64,000 bases of DNA, taken from positions 82,055-146,054 of the forward strand of contig NZ_FNHI01000009.1 of the NCBI RefSeq assembly GCF_900103455.1, written 5' to 3'. The notes below the pieces were generated by a model. The model was not told the DNA's origin. It was given only the letters and a program-made list of their open reading frames with translations, and did not search any database. Every line of letters starts with the position of its first letter. The first letter of the stretch is position 1. Shown here one piece after another: positions 51,592 to 59,819 of this stretch. The DNA is from Streptomyces wuyuanensis. GTDB lineage: Bacteria; Actinomycetota; Actinomycetes; Streptomycetales; Streptomycetaceae. Position numbers and translations under genes: made by a program.

Positions 51592-52776
51592 TCAGGGCTT
51601 GAGCACGGTCTTGATCATGCCATCCTCCTTCGCCTGGAACATCCGGTAGGCCCGGGGTGCCTCCTCCAACGGCATGGTGTGGGTCGCGAAGCCCTCGACA
51701 CCGAGCGGGTCGTCGTCGCCGAGCAGCGGCAGGATGTCGTCCACCCACCGCCTGACGTTCGCCTGGCCCATGCGCAGCTGGATCTGCTTGTCGAACATCC
51801 TCAGCATGGGCATCGGATCGGCGGAGCCGCCGTAGACGCCCGACACCGAGACGGTGCCGCCTCGACGTACGAGTTCGATCGCCGTGTACAGGGCGCTCAG
51901 CCGGTCGACACCGGCGTGCTCCATCAGACGCTCCGCGACGGCGTCCGGCAGCATGCCGACGAGCCAGTGCGCGGCCTTGGCCACCGGTGCGCCGTGGGCT
52001 TCCATGCCGACCGCGTCGATGACCGCGTCCGTACCGCGCCCGTCGGTGAGGCCGCGGACGGCTTCGATCAAGTCCTTGCCCTGGGTACGCAGGTCGAACG
52101 TCTTCACTCCTCGGGAGGCGGCCCGCTGAAGCCGTTCGGGTACGAGATCGACGCCCACGACGAGCCGCGCACCGCGGTGCAGTGCGATACGGCACGCCAT
52201 CTCACCGATCGGCCCCAGACCGAGCACGGTGAGGGTGCCACCGGGCGGGACGTCGGCGTACTCGACGGCCTGCCAGGCGGTGGGCAGCACATCGGAGAGA
52301 TAGACGAACCGCTCGTCGGGCGGCCCGTGGGGCACCCTGACCGGCAGCGTGTCGCCGAACGGCACCCGCAGCAGCTCGGCCTGGCCTCCGGGCACCTGGC
52401 CGTAGAGCTTGGTGTAGCCGAACAGCGCGGCGCCCATGCCGCGCTCCTTCACCTGGGTCGTCTCGCACTGCGAGTGGAGCCCCTGGTCGCACATGTAGCA
52501 ACGACCGCAGGAAATATTGAACGGAACAACCACCCGGTCACCCACGTCGACTTCGGCGACATCGTCGCCGACCTCTTCGACGATCCCCATCGCTTCGTGG
52601 CCGAGGATGTCGCCCGGATCCAGATACGGCCCCATGACCTCGTAGAGGTGCAGATCGGAGCCGCAGATGCCGGTGGAGGTGACGCGCACCAGAACGTCGG
52701 TGGACTCCTTGAGCCGGGGGTCGGACACGGTTTCCACCCGTACATCGCGTCGGCCCTGCCATGTCAGTGCACGCAT
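51592..52776 (-). CDS. zinc-dependent alcohol/formaldehyde dehydrogenase
   Basis: A 394-residue zinc ADH. The catalytic Zn ligands are Cys in TGICGSDLHLYEV and Glu/His in ILGHEAMG. The structural Zn cluster is SCGRCYMCDQGLHSQC (four Cys). The NAD-binding motif GLGPIGEMACRIALHRGA is near residue 185. The length and the MRALTWQGRRDVRVETVSDP start are typical of the glutathione-independent formaldehyde dehydrogenase-like group, which oxidises alcohols or aldehydes. GGAGGA lies 4-9 bp before the ATG (52776). The same strand as the hemerythrin gene, with a 145-bp gap. Confidence 0.9.
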   Translation of the reverse strand: MRALTWQGRRDVRVETVSDPRLKESTDVLVRVTSTGICGSDLHLYEVMGPYLDPGDILGHEAMGIVEEVGDDVAEVDVGDRVVVPFNISCGRCYMCDQGLHSQCETTQVKERGMGAALFGYTKLYGQVPGGQAELLRVPFGDTLPVRVPHGPPDERFVYLSDVLPTAWQAVEYADVPPGGTLTVLGLGPIGEMACRIALHRGARLVVGVDLVPERLQRAASRGVKTFDLRTQGKDLIEAVRGLTDGRGTDAVIDAVGMEAHGAPVAKAAHWLVGMLPDAVAERLMEHAGVDRLSALYTAIELVRRGGTVSVSGVYGGSADPMPMLRMFDKQIQLRMGQANVRRWVDDILPLLGDDDPLGVEGFATHTMPLEEAPRAYRMFQAKEDGMIKTVLKP

Positions 52777-52921
52777 GTCTCCTCCGTGCAGGAATCGGGA
52801 GTGGGGCGGCATCCTTGTCCAGCCCGCCTCGCTGACCGCCTGCCCGATGGGTGGTCTGCCACACATGCACGTTTCGCCCGCTTCGACGGGCCGCGCCGCC
52901 CAGTCTCCGGGCCGCCCACGG

Positions 52922-53410
52922 TCAGCCCTTGACGAGACGCCGGACGTTCTCGAGGGCTCCGCAGTCGGAGGCGAGCAGGTCCGCGCGCTCGCGCCGGAAG
53001 GCCTCGCCCAGTTCGGCCCGTCGTTCGTCGGGCACATTGCGGCGGGTCTCGTTGAGCAGGGTCCGCTCCTCCTCGTCGAGGTGGTGGCTGACGGCCTCGA
53101 CCAGGTTCTCCAGCTTCTCGTCCCACTCGTCGCCACCGACGTCGTCCACCTCCAGCAGGGCGAGGAGCGCCTTGTTGCCCTCGGTGTGCTCCTCCGAGCC
53201 GTGCTCGACCTCTTCGTCGTCGATCTTCTTGTAGCGCTTCAGCGCGGGATAGACCTGCGCCTCCTCCGCCTCGCCGTGGGCGATCAGCAGCCGGGAGAAC
53301 TCGCGGAGGGCCTTCGCCCGGTCCGCTTCGATGCTGCGCATCCGGCGGAGGAGGTCCTCCATCGTCCGGTGGTCCTCGAGAATCAGCTCCACCACGTCGT
53401 GGGTCGCCAT
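52922..53410 (-). CDS. hemerythrin-domain protein
   Basis: A 162-residue non-heme diiron oxygen-binding or sensing protein. Ligand-type residues are in ILEDHRTMEDLL (His), HGEAEEAQVYPALKRY, EHGSEEHTEG (His) and SHHLDEEERTLL. These follow the H...HxxxE...HxxxH...HxxxD-like order. The protein carries no signal or DNA-binding domain and is therefore a soluble sensor or oxygen or NO buffer. ATG start 53410. It lies 83 bp downstream of gvpK1 on the same strand, so it may belong to the gas vesicle transcript, and it could link buoyancy to oxygen level. Confidence 0.85.
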   Translation of the reverse strand: MATHDVVELILEDHRTMEDLLRRMRSIEADRAKALREFSRLLIAHGEAEEAQVYPALKRYKKIDDEEVEHGSEEHTEGNKALLALLEVDDVGGDEWDEKLENLVEAVSHHLDEEERTLLNETRRNVPDERRAELGEAFRRERADLLASDCGALENVRRLVKG

Positions 53411-53493
53411 CACTGCCTTCCTTCTGGGGTCGTCGATCTACGGCGCGGGCTCGTCGGTCGGCCGCCGCGCGGGGCCGACCGTGGGCCGCGAAG

Positions 53494-53775
53494 TCAGCCG
53501 TCGCGCGGGAGCAGCGGGCCCAGCGGGCCCAGGTCGATGTTCAGGTCCTCGGGGCGCAGCCCGAACTTCTCCAGCAGTTCGTCCATGCGCTCCTCGAGGA
53601 GCATCAGCGTGAGACCGATGCGCTCCTCCTGCTCTTCGGTGAGGTCGCCGGTCTCCACGCGGCGCAGGGCCTGGCGTTCCATGAGCTGACGCAGCAACTC
53701 CACCACCGTGAGGACCAGTTGGGCGAGATCCCGCTCGACGGTGTCGGGATCGAGGTCCACGTGCCGTCCGCTCAT
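53494..53775 (-). CDS. gvpK: gas vesicle protein GvpK, set 1
   Basis: A 93-residue accessory protein with the GvpK pattern: LDPDTVERDLAQLVLTVVEL, LLRQLMERQALRRVETGDLT, EEQEERIGLTLMLLEERMDE, ending LGPLGPLLPRDG. GvpK is needed for normal vesicle assembly in other hosts but its mechanism is unknown. Its ATG overlaps the gvpS1 stop by 4 bp. It is the last gene of set 1 and is followed after 83 bp by the hemerythrin gene. It is shorter than the set 2 copy, which has an extra N-terminal helix. Confidence 0.9.
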   Translation of the reverse strand: MSGRHVDLDPDTVERDLAQLVLTVVELLRQLMERQALRRVETGDLTEEQEERIGLTLMLLEERMDELLEKFGLRPEDLNIDLGPLGPLLPRDG

Positions 53776-54068
53776 GACGTTCCTCCGGGCCGCTCGTCGG
53801 CGAGCGCTTCGTGCGTACGGGAGCCGCGGCCGTCCTCGAACGGCGAGGCGACCACCGGCCCGACCGAGCAGATCAACGCGTTGAGGTCGACGCGCACGAG
53901 GTCGACGTCCGCGATCCGCAGGGTGAGGTCACCCTTGATCACCACGCCGCCGGCGAGCAGCCGGTCCAGCAGGTCGACCAGCGCCAACTGCCGCTGCGCG
54001 AGCGGCCCCGGCTCGGCCGTGGCAGCAGGTGCGTCCCGCAGCGCGGCCGGATCCTTCGCAGACGTCAC
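53772..54068 (-). CDS. gvpS: gas vesicle protein GvpS (GvpA-family), set 1
   Basis: A 98-residue GvpA/J/M-family protein. The conserved core is RQLALVDLLDRLLAGGVVIKGDLTLRIADVDLVRVDLNALICS, which forms the alpha-beta-beta-alpha fold of the vesicle wall protein family; here it is flanked by short polar ends. GvpS is a minor, assembly-initiating-type component in actinobacteria. The GTG start overlaps the gvpL1 stop (GTGA), and its stop overlaps gvpK1. Distinct from the main GvpA by its acidic tail (FEDGRGSRTHEALADERPGG). Confidence 0.9.
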   Translation of the reverse strand: MTSAKDPAALRDAPAATAEPGPLAQRQLALVDLLDRLLAGGVVIKGDLTLRIADVDLVRVDLNALICSVGPVVASPFEDGRGSRTHEALADERPGGTS

Positions 54069-54922
54069 TCCGACCCGCCTTCCTCGGCGGCCGGTACGGC
54101 CGTGGTGACGGCGAAGGAGTAGGGCGCCCACGGCCCGGTCAGCTCCACGCGGATCCCGGTCCCGGGCGGCGTCAGCCGCCGCACCTCCTCGGCGAACGCC
54201 TCCCCCTTCTCGCGCGGTACCAGATAGGCGGCGTTGAGCACGTTGCCGCGCGCCGCCCCCGGCAGCCGGGGGTCCTGGGGGCGGTGAACCTGCTCGGCCT
54301 CGGCGTACCGGGAGAGCTCCGAGTGGAGGGTGCGCGAGACGGCATCGGCCTGGGCCCAGACGCCCTCGGTGGCATCGCGGCGGCGCATCCGCTGCTTCAG
54401 GTAGTCGCGGCCGGTCGCGGGGCGGCGGCCCTGTGCGGAGCCCCCGCCGGCGGCGCGCACAGCCGCCTTCCCGGGCCGGGCACCCGCGGCACCCTGGCGC
54501 TCCTGGGTTCCCTCGGCCCCTTCGGCGTAGACCTTGACCCCCCATTCGACACGTCCGTCGAGCCGTTCCAGGGCCCGGGTGAACTGGTCGCGACCGGAGT
54601 CCAGCATCCGCCGCACGCCGCCGTCGTCCCGGCACACCGTCACGAGACGCAGGGGCAGCGGTGTGGCGGCCGCGGTCAGTGCGCTCACCACGGCGTCATG
54701 GCCCCGCGCGGTGGCGGCGAGCCAGTCGAGGTCCTCCAGCCGCTCGCGCAGGGCGACGTCGGAGAAATCCTCGGCCGGCACGTCGCTCAGCACGGCGACG
54801 AGCCCGTCGTGGGCGAGCAGCCTCGCGGGGGCGCCGGCGACGCCCCGCACATCCTCGCGCAGGGGTGTCGCGGCCCCGTCGAAGGGCCGGGTCACGGCGT
54901 ACACGTAACGCACCTCGGTCAT
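54065..54922 (-). CDS. gvpL: gas vesicle protein GvpL (GvpF/L family), set 1
   Basis: A 285-residue GvpF/L protein. The N-terminus MTEVRYVYAVTRPFDGAATP and the C-terminal GTGIRVELTGPWAPYSF are family hallmarks. The first half has an acylphosphatase-like fold and the second half a GvpF-like core; an insert (about 155-210, GAAGARPGKAAVRAAGGGSAQ) is specific to this paralog. GvpF/L proteins bind GvpA early in assembly. Its start overlaps gvpJ1 (ATGA) and its end overlaps gvpS1 (GTGA). All four genes of this stretch are translationally coupled. Confidence 0.92.
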   Translation of the reverse strand: MTEVRYVYAVTRPFDGAATPLREDVRGVAGAPARLLAHDGLVAVLSDVPAEDFSDVALRERLEDLDWLAATARGHDAVVSALTAAATPLPLRLVTVCRDDGGVRRMLDSGRDQFTRALERLDGRVEWGVKVYAEGAEGTQERQGAAGARPGKAAVRAAGGGSAQGRRPATGRDYLKQRMRRRDATEGVWAQADAVSRTLHSELSRYAEAEQVHRPQDPRLPGAARGNVLNAAYLVPREKGEAFAEEVRRLTPPGTGIRVELTGPWAPYSFAVTTAVPAAEEGGSE

Positions 54923-55233
54923 GCGGTATCCGCCTCCAGGGCCGCGATGCGCTGTCGCAACCGCTCGTTCTCCTCGGAGAGTTCACGCCGGCGGGCCCCG
55001 GACGACAGCGACGGGTCGTCCTCCCACCAGTCGATGCCCATCTCCTTCGCCCGTTCGACCGAGGCGACGACGAGGCGCAGCTTGATGGTCAGCAGTTCGA
55101 TGTCGAGCAGGTTGATGCGGATGTCGCCGGCGATGACGATGCCCTTGTCGAGCACGCGTTCAAGGATGTCGGCGAGGTTGGCTCCCGATCCGCCGGAGCC
55201 GTAGGGGTCCGGAAGCCGGCTCGGGGTGGTCAT
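54919..55233 (-). CDS. gvpJ: gas vesicle protein GvpJ (GvpA-family), set 1
   Basis: A 104-residue GvpA/J/M protein. The core ANLADILERVLDKGIVIAGDI and RINLLDIELLTIKLRLVVAS forms the conserved wall-fold, followed by EMGIDWWEDDPSL, a GvpJ-type WW motif, and an acidic coiled tail (SEENERLRQRIAALEADTA). It probably nucleates or caps the vesicle. Its ATG overlaps the gvpZ1 stop and its stop overlaps gvpL1. Very similar to the set 2 copy at 61039, which is longer at the C-terminus. Confidence 0.92.
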   Translation of the reverse strand: MTTPSRLPDPYGSGGSGANLADILERVLDKGIVIAGDIRINLLDIELLTIKLRLVVASVERAKEMGIDWWEDDPSLSSGARRRELSEENERLRQRIAALEADTA

Positions 55234-56201
55234 GGGGTTCCTCCGGTCCCGGCCTCAGCGCGGGCCGTGTCGTGGCTGTACGTCCCGTCGGCGTGAGCCT
55301 CGTCGTCGTACCTGTCGCGGTCGTACGAGTCAGGGTCGTTCGTGTCGGGGTCATACGAGTCGGGGTCGTCTGTCTCGTCGTCGTCTGTCTCGTCGTCGTC
55401 TGTCTCGTCGTCGTGCGATGCGTGGTCGTGCGATGCGTGGTCGTGGGATGCGTGGTCGTGGGACTCCTGCCCTTCCGGGGCTGACGCGTCGTCGTGGTCC
55501 GCGTCGGGCCGGTCGTCGTCATCACGCCGGCGCATCGCGACGCGGCGCGCGAAGCCCGTGAGGTCGAGACGTGCCCGGCGGCCCGGAGTGCCCAGCAGCG
55601 CACCGGCCCGCTCGACCAGCCCCCTGGGGTGGTACTCGACGACCAGCAGAACGCGGGTGAGCGTCTCCCCGATCGCGTGGAAGGTCACGACGCCGTCGAC
55701 CGTCCCCTTCGCGCCGCGGGAGGTCCAGACGACCCCGTTCTCGTCCGACGCGGTCTCCTCCCTGACGCCCATCGCGAGTGCGGGCAGGGCTTCCTGACGA
55801 GCCCACAGCTCGTATGCCCGGGCCACGGGCACCCCGACGTCGACGGACTCCACCACCACGGCCGGTCCGTGGTCGCCCCCGGCGCGGGTGAGTCGCCTGG
55901 CGACGCGGTCGGAGATGTTGTCCTTCAGACGCGAGGCGCCGATCTCCACCGCCGCGCGCACGGGGCTCTTGCCCTGTGAGAGCTTGCGGCCGCCGTCGAG
56001 GGCGAGACGCGCGAATCCGGGGCTGCGGCCATCGGCTATGTCGTGCAGCGTGACGACCGCCTCACCGAGCCTGCGGCCAAGGGAGGCGAGCAGGTATTCG
56101 GCACGGGCGACGGCGTAGTTGCGCAGTTCCGCCTTCACCCGCTCGACCGCGTCCGGGTCCACGGCGGAGAGCATGCCCCCGGCGTCTCTCACGTCAGCCA
56201 T
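55230..56201 (-). CDS. gvpZ: GvpZ-like SRPBCC-domain protein, set 1
   Basis: A 323-residue accessory protein. The N-terminal helical part (about 1-110) is followed by an SRPBCC (START-like) ligand-binding domain at about 120-230 ([59 protein letters not shown]). Then come a basic linker ([13 protein letters not shown]) and a highly acidic, repetitive tail with DHASH and DDETD repeats. The same order Y-Z occurs in the S. coelicolor-type gvp1 cluster. Nothing is known of its chemistry; the SRPBCC pocket could bind a hydrophobic ligand. It overlaps gvpY1 by 8 bp and gvpJ1 by 4 bp. ATG start at 56201. Confidence 0.85.
   Translation of the reverse strand: MADVRDAGGMLSAVDPDAVERVKAELRNYAVARAEYLLASLGRRLGEAVVTLHDIADGRSPGFARLALDGGRKLSQGKSPVRAAVEIGASRLKDNISDRVARRLTRAGGDHGPAVVVESVDVGVPVARAYELWARQEALPALAMGVREETASDENGVVWTSRGAKGTVDGVVTFHAIGETLTRVLLVVEYHPRGLVERAGALLGTPGRRARLDLTGFARRVAMRRRDDDDRPDADHDDASAPEGQESHDHASHDHASHDHASHDDETDDDETDDDETDDPDSYDPDTNDPDSYDRDRYDDEAHADGTYSHDTARAEAGTGGTP
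55362..55461 (-). repeat. 15-bp tandem repeats inside gvpZ1
   Basis: Two sets of short tandem repeats encode the acidic tail of GvpZ1: three near-identical 15-bp units with cgtggtcgtg(c/g)gatg (about 55420-55461) for the DHASH repeats, and three 15-bp units with tctgtctcgtcgtcg (about 55368-55412) for DDETD. They preserve frame and are free of stops. Confidence 0.8.
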
Positions 56202-56997
56202 CCGACCGGCCCTCTCGTGCGGAAGTGCTCTTCGCGGGCGCGGTGGCGCGCTTCGCCGTCGCGCTCTTCCGGGACGAGGCGGTATTCCTGGCGGCGGCCT
56301 TCTTGGCCGCCGTCTTCTTGGCCGGCGTCCTCTTGGCCGTCTTCTTCTTGGCCGGCGTCCTCTTGGCCGTCTTCTTCTTGGCCGGCGTTGTCGTGGGGGA
56401 CTTCTTGGCCTCGGTCTTCCTCGCAGTAGTGGGCCGGCGCGACGTGGTGGACTTCCCCGCGTCGGCCGACTTCTTCGCGGCAGGCCTCCTCCCCGGCTCC
56501 GTCTTCGGAGCCGTGGGCCGCGTCGACCTCTCGGGACCGTCCTCGTCGAGGTCGTCCTCGTCGGGGTCGGGGTCGTCGTCCACGTTCCGGTCGAAGTCGT
56601 CGTCGGGGTCGTCCTCGAAGCCGCCGTGGAAGTCGTCCTCAAGGTCGTCGGGGTGCCGCTCCTCCCCCGGTCCGACCGCCCCGTACACCCGGTCCCGGAC
56701 ATCGAGCGTGCGTTCGCGCAAACGGTCCGCCAGCCCGTTCAGCTGACGGTTGACGACAGCGCCGACGGCGGCGCTGCCGACGCCCCTGAGGTCGTCGCGC
56801 AGCTGGTCACCGATCTCCTTGAACTGCGTATTGCTCCGGAACGGATGGGTGATCACACCGACCAGTGCTCGCGGACCCAGGTCGAGCCGCCTGCACACCA
56901 CGACGGTGCCGACGGCCAGGGCGAGCTTCGCCTTCTTCGTCCGCCCCAGCACATAGCCCGCGCCGACCGCGAGACCCACTGCGAGCCCGTTGTTCAT
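56194..56997 (-). CDS. gvpY: GvpY-like protein with acidic block and histone-like tail, set 1
   Basis: A 267-residue protein. The N-terminal domain ([20 protein letters not shown], then [14 protein letters not shown] and [45 protein letters not shown]) matches the Streptomyces gvpY family. It is followed by an acidic block at about 112-148 ([20 protein letters not shown]) and a strongly basic Lys/Ala/Pro tail resembling histone H1 or bacterial H1-like proteins ([20 protein letters not shown]). Such a tail could bind DNA or the anionic surface of another protein. The start ATG 56997 is 19 bp after gvpG1. It overlaps gvpZ1 by 8 bp. Confidence 0.85.
   Translation of the reverse strand: MNNGLAVGLAVGAGYVLGRTKKAKLALAVGTVVVCRRLDLGPRALVGVITHPFRSNTQFKEIGDQLRDDLRGVGSAAVGAVVNRQLNGLADRLRERTLDVRDRVYGAVGPGEERHPDDLEDDFHGGFEDDPDDDFDRNVDDDPDPDEDDLDEDGPERSTRPTAPKTEPGRRPAAKKSADAGKSTTSRRPTTARKTEAKKSPTTTPAKKKTAKRTPAKKKTAKRTPAKKTAAKKAAARNTASSRKSATAKRATAPAKSTSAREGRSDG
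56311..56390 (-). repeat. 30-bp tandem repeats inside gvpY1
   Basis: Two 30-bp units (cttcttcttggccggcgtcc and the ten following bases) at about 56311-56340 and 56341-56370 and a third partial copy from 56371 encode the [10 protein letters not shown] repeats of the basic tail. The identity between copies is near complete, so they arose recently. Confidence 0.8.
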
Positions 56998-57016
56998 CGT
57001 GCCGCCGTCTCTCTGC

Positions 57017-57253
57017 TCATGACGCCCCCGCCGCCTGCTCCAGTCGGTCGAGGAGCTCGTCCTCGCGCCGGTCGAACTCCTCCTCGTCGATCTCGCACGC
57101 CTCCAACTGACGTTCCAGTTGAGAGAGTTCACGTCGAATCGTCGAAGGGTCGTAGTACCGCCGCTCCGCCTCGTCGGCGACCTGCCGGAGCACCCAGAAG
57201 GTGCCCCGGACCGGCGCCGCGGGCAGGAGCAGCAGCTCACCCAGCAGTCCCAT
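57017..57253 (-). CDS. gvpG: gas vesicle protein GvpG, set 1
   Basis: A 78-residue GvpG protein. It has the family hydrophobic N-terminus (MGLLGELLLLPAAPVRGTFW) and an amphipathic coiled second half (EAERRYYDPSTIRRELSQLE, DEEEFDRREDELLDRLEQAA). GvpG is required for assembly and contacts GvpF/L. Its ATG is 6 bp downstream of gvpF1. Its stop is 19 bp before gvpY1. Confidence 0.92.
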   Translation of the reverse strand: MGLLGELLLLPAAPVRGTFWVLRQVADEAERRYYDPSTIRRELSQLERQLEACEIDEEEFDRREDELLDRLEQAAGAS

Positions 57254-57259
57254 GGGGGT

Positions 57260-57976
57260 TCACTCCACGAAGCTGTAAGGGGGCAGCGGACCGTTGAGCT
57301 GCAACGACAGGTGCGGATTGTCCTTCGCCAGCTGGTCGACGGCGGCGACGAACGCGTCCGCGCCGTCCCGCGCGACCAGGCACGAGATGTTGGCGAGCCA
57401 GCCGGTTGACTCCGGGCCGACGCTGATCGCCTCCGCCCGGCCGGTGAGTTCGCGGTGCACGACGTCGGCGTCGATCAGCTCCCGCTGCTGCACGGCGGCC
57501 ACGATCCGCTCGCCGAGCCGGAGCTTCTGCTCCTGGGTGCCGCCGCCGGCCGCCTTGTTCGCCTCACTCATCGCGCGCAGCTCGGCGTTCTCGGCGAGGA
57601 TGCGGTGCAGCACGGCCTCCTCGTCGTGGGAGGCCTTGACGTTGTACTCGACCTTGCCGTCCAGGGCCGTGAGCCGCTGCTCGAAGTGCTCCGCTCGTTC
57701 GGCGAGGACCGCCTTCACCGCGTCGTCGTCGGGCGACACCCCGCCGAAGCGCATCGGCAGCACCGCGCCGCTCGCGGACGCCTCCGCGAGGACGTTCTGG
57801 TGGGCAAGCAGATCACGGCGCTTGGGCCGCAGGTCCTCGGGCGCGTCGCTGACGATGGCGATCAACTCGCCGCCGGCGACGGTGCGTACGGGGAGCGGCG
57901 GATTGCCGACTCCGACGAGTTCCGTCGCCGGGCCCGGGTGGGAGCGGCGGGCGATGCCGTAGACGTACGTGCTCAC
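57260..57976 (-). CDS. gvpF: gas vesicle protein GvpF, set 1
   Basis: A 238-residue GvpF/L protein. It begins [20 protein letters not shown] and ends [16 protein letters not shown]; the core contains [20 protein letters not shown] and [20 protein letters not shown]. GvpF lies on the concave face of the growing vesicle and binds GvpA. The GTG start overlaps the gvpA1 stop (GTGA), tying its production to the main wall protein. Distinct from GvpL, which has no RPKRRDL motif of this form. Confidence 0.93.
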   Translation of the reverse strand: MSTYVYGIARRSHPGPATELVGVGNPPLPVRTVAGGELIAIVSDAPEDLRPKRRDLLAHQNVLAEASASGAVLPMRFGGVSPDDDAVKAVLAERAEHFEQRLTALDGKVEYNVKASHDEEAVLHRILAENAELRAMSEANKAAGGGTQEQKLRLGERIVAAVQQRELIDADVVHRELTGRAEAISVGPESTGWLANISCLVARDGADAFVAAVDQLAKDNPHLSLQLNGPLPPYSFVE

Positions 57977-58395
57977 TCCTGCTCCTCCTTCTTGCGCGAC
58001 GTGGTGCGGCGGGTGCGCGGCCTGCTCTCCGAGCTGCTCTCGTCGCGGGCCTTCTCGAAGGCCTCGGAGATGGTCTGGGCGGCTCCCGAGAGAGCGCCCT
58101 TGGACTTGCCTCGCGCACCGGACTCGGTTATCTCGCCGACGAGGTCGGGCAGCCCGGGACTGGCGTTGCGTCCCGATTCCAGGTCGAGGCGGTTGCACGC
58201 CTCGGCGAAGCGCAGATAGGTGTCGACGCTCGCGACGACGACACGTACGTCGATCTTCAGGATCTCGATGCCGACCAGCGACACCCGCACGAACGCGTCG
58301 ATCACGAGCCCTCGGTCGAGGACGAGTTCGAGAACGTCGTACAGTCCGCTGGTGCCGCCGCCGGAGCGGCTCTGTTGTGCCGGAACAACCGTCAT
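57973..58395 (-). CDS. gvpA: gas vesicle main wall protein GvpA with long tail, set 1
   Basis: A 140-residue GvpA. Residues 14-75 hold the canonical wall fold ([55 protein letters not shown]). GvpA is usually about 70 residues; this copy continues about 65 residues more, first with a Gly/Ser region ([18 protein letters not shown]) and then a basic/acidic end ([17 protein letters not shown]). The tail would lie on a wall surface and might bind other proteins. GGGAGG is 7 bp before ATG 58395. It overlaps gvpF1 and is 192 bp after gvpO1, so a secondary promoter may sit in that gap. Confidence 0.93.
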   Translation of the reverse strand: MTVVPAQQSRSGGGTSGLYDVLELVLDRGLVIDAFVRVSLVGIEILKIDVRVVVASVDTYLRFAEACNRLDLESGRNASPGLPDLVGEITESGARGKSKGALSGAAQTISEAFEKARDESSSESRPRTRRTTSRKKEEQE

Positions 58396-58587
58396 GGTTG
58401 CGGTCCTCCCTCTGTGGTCGTCATGGTCCGTGCGCTCCGGGCCGGTCGTCGGGCACGCCGACGAACGCCTCGGTTCGGGCGCAGGCATGTGCACGCGGTG
58501 CGTGCTCGGGGTTCGGGTCCGTTTTCACCTCTGGGGCGTCGTCCCGGGCCCGTTGGTCCGGAGTCCTCGACCCGTGGGCCGGAGCCC

Positions 58588-58896
58588 TCAGGAGGAGTCC
58601 GCCCTCCCGCGCTCGTAACGCCGGACCCTTCGGTACGTGGTCAGCTCGCCGTCGGGGTCCAGGGAGACCTCGTACGTGGCGAGCAGACTGGTCGTGTCGG
58701 GGATACGGGCAAGCTCGACCACCTCGACGGCGAGCTCCCAGCCGTCCTCCGTCCGTGCGAAGGACGACACCGACTCGACCTGCCTTCCGGTGAGTTCGGT
58801 GAGCTGGTCACGGGCCGCCCGCATGACGTCCACCGCTGTCGACGGACGGTCCGCCCCGGTGTCACCGCCACCGGACTTTCTCGTTGAGTTGGTCAT
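58588..58896 (-). CDS. gvpO: gas vesicle protein GvpO, set 1
   Basis: A 102-residue protein. The family pattern is visible: TELTGRQVESVSSFARTEDG, WELAVEVVELARIPDTTSLL, and ATYEVSLDPDGELTTYRRVR followed by RYERG. GvpO is an actinobacterial and halophilic accessory factor of unknown chemistry. ATG start 58896, with GAGG about 8 bp upstream. It opens set 1 and lies only 57 bp downstream of the holin-X-like gene that ends set 2. Confidence 0.92.
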   Translation of the reverse strand: MTNSTRKSGGGDTGADRPSTAVDVMRAARDQLTELTGRQVESVSSFARTEDGWELAVEVVELARIPDTTSLLATYEVSLDPDGELTTYRRVRRYERGRADSS

Positions 58897-58953
58897 CGCG
58901 ACCTCGTCCTCCCTCGGGTTACCGCATGTCGTCGGCGAAAACATGACTTCCCG

Positions 58954-59307
58954 TCATGGGTGCGCGCCGGCACCGGGATCCGGTGCCCGCGGGGGCATCG
59001 GCGGCGTCCCGGGTGGGACTTGCGCGGGCCCCGCGGGGACGGGCTCCTTCCGGGCGGCGGACCTGAGCAGGACCGCCGCGACCGCCAGCGCGACGGCGGC
59101 GATCAGTGCGGCGGCCCATGCGGGTAGCGCCGCACTGAACAGGAGTACGAGGCAGCCGACGAAGGCCGCGCCCGCGTAGAGGCCGGCGGCGCCCGCCGCG
59201 CTGTAGTAGAGCGCCGCACGCCGCTGCTTGGCCGCCTGTTCGCGCAGTTCGTCCGCGAGCGCCTCCCGGACGGCCCGGGCCATCTGGTCCGACGGGTTGG
59301 TGTCCAT
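58954..59307 (-). CDS. holin-X/DUF1469-like membrane protein
   Basis: A 117-residue protein with an N-terminal helix (ARAVREALADELREQAAKQR) and two tight transmembrane helices (ALYYSAAGAAGLYAGAAFVG and LPAWAAALIAAVALAVAAVLL), followed by a Pro/Ala-rich tail. This fits the Actinobacterial phage-holin-like (DUF1469) superfamily, many of which are not phage-borne and whose role is unknown. It is placed between the two gvp sets, directly downstream of gvpK2, on the same strand with a 104-bp gap. Possible roles: membrane tethering, or release during vesicle expansion. The stop overlaps a short inverted repeat (ATGAC/GTCAT). Confidence 0.7.
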   Translation of the reverse strand: MDTNPSDQMARAVREALADELREQAAKQRRAALYYSAAGAAGLYAGAAFVGCLVLLFSAALPAWAAALIAAVALAVAAVLLRSAARKEPVPAGPAQVPPGTPPMPPRAPDPGAGAHP

Positions 59308-59411
59308 GGCGCTCGCGTACCCGGAGTCCTGTTGGACACGCGTACGGATGCGGAAGGTGGCCGGCCCCGTCCGAGCCGCCGGCTCCGATGGGCGCGGAAT
59401 GGGCGCGCCGC

Positions 59412-59819
59412 TCAGTCGGCCGGCGGCAGCAAGGTGCCCAGGGGCCCGAGGTCGAGGTTGAGGTCCTCCATCGTCAGCCCGTACTGCTCGCACAGGTCCG
59501 TCATGCGGTCGTGGAGGATCATGAGCGTCGCCCCCAGCCTCTCCTCCTGCTCCTCGGAGAGGTCGCCCTGGTCGACCCGGTGCAGCGCCTGACGCTCCAT
59601 CAGCTGGCGGAGCAGCTCCACCAGCGTCAGGACGAGCCGCACAAGGTCTCGCTCGACGGTGTCGGGGTCGGCGCTGATCCTGCGGGCGGGTGACGGCGTT
59701 GCCCGACCCGCAGCAGGCAGGTCCTGGGGCGCGGCGGGCAGCAGACTGAAGGCCCGGGCCGCGGCCTCGGCGACCTCGTCGAAGCGGCGCCCTGGGTCCC
59801 TCTCCGCCTCAGAGGCCAA
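59412..59819 (-). CDS. gvpK: gas vesicle protein GvpK, set 2
   Basis: A 135-residue GvpK. It has the same core as set 1 (SADPDTVERDLVRLVLTLVE, LLRQLMERQALHRVDQGDLS, EEQEERLGATLMILHDRMTD, LGPLGTLLPPAD) but an extra 55-residue N-terminal helix (RRFDEVAEAAARAFSLLPAA). The start is uncertain: TTG 59819 is the first start after the gvpS2 stop and keeps the helix; a GTG at 59897 would overlap gvpS2 by 89 bp. It is followed after 104 bp by the holin-like gene. Confidence 0.8.
   Translation of the reverse strand: MASEAERDPGRRFDEVAEAAARAFSLLPAAPQDLPAAGRATPSPARRISADPDTVERDLVRLVLTLVELLRQLMERQALHRVDQGDLSEEQEERLGATLMILHDRMTDLCEQYGLTMEDLNLDLGPLGTLLPPAD

Noticed and set aside
56311..56390. Transposon terminal repeats
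   Set aside because: They are direct, in-frame repeats encoding a Lys/Ala/Pro tail inside gvpY1.
58954..59307. Prophage holin gene
   Set aside because: No endolysin or other phage gene nearby; the family is widespread in actinobacterial chromosomes.
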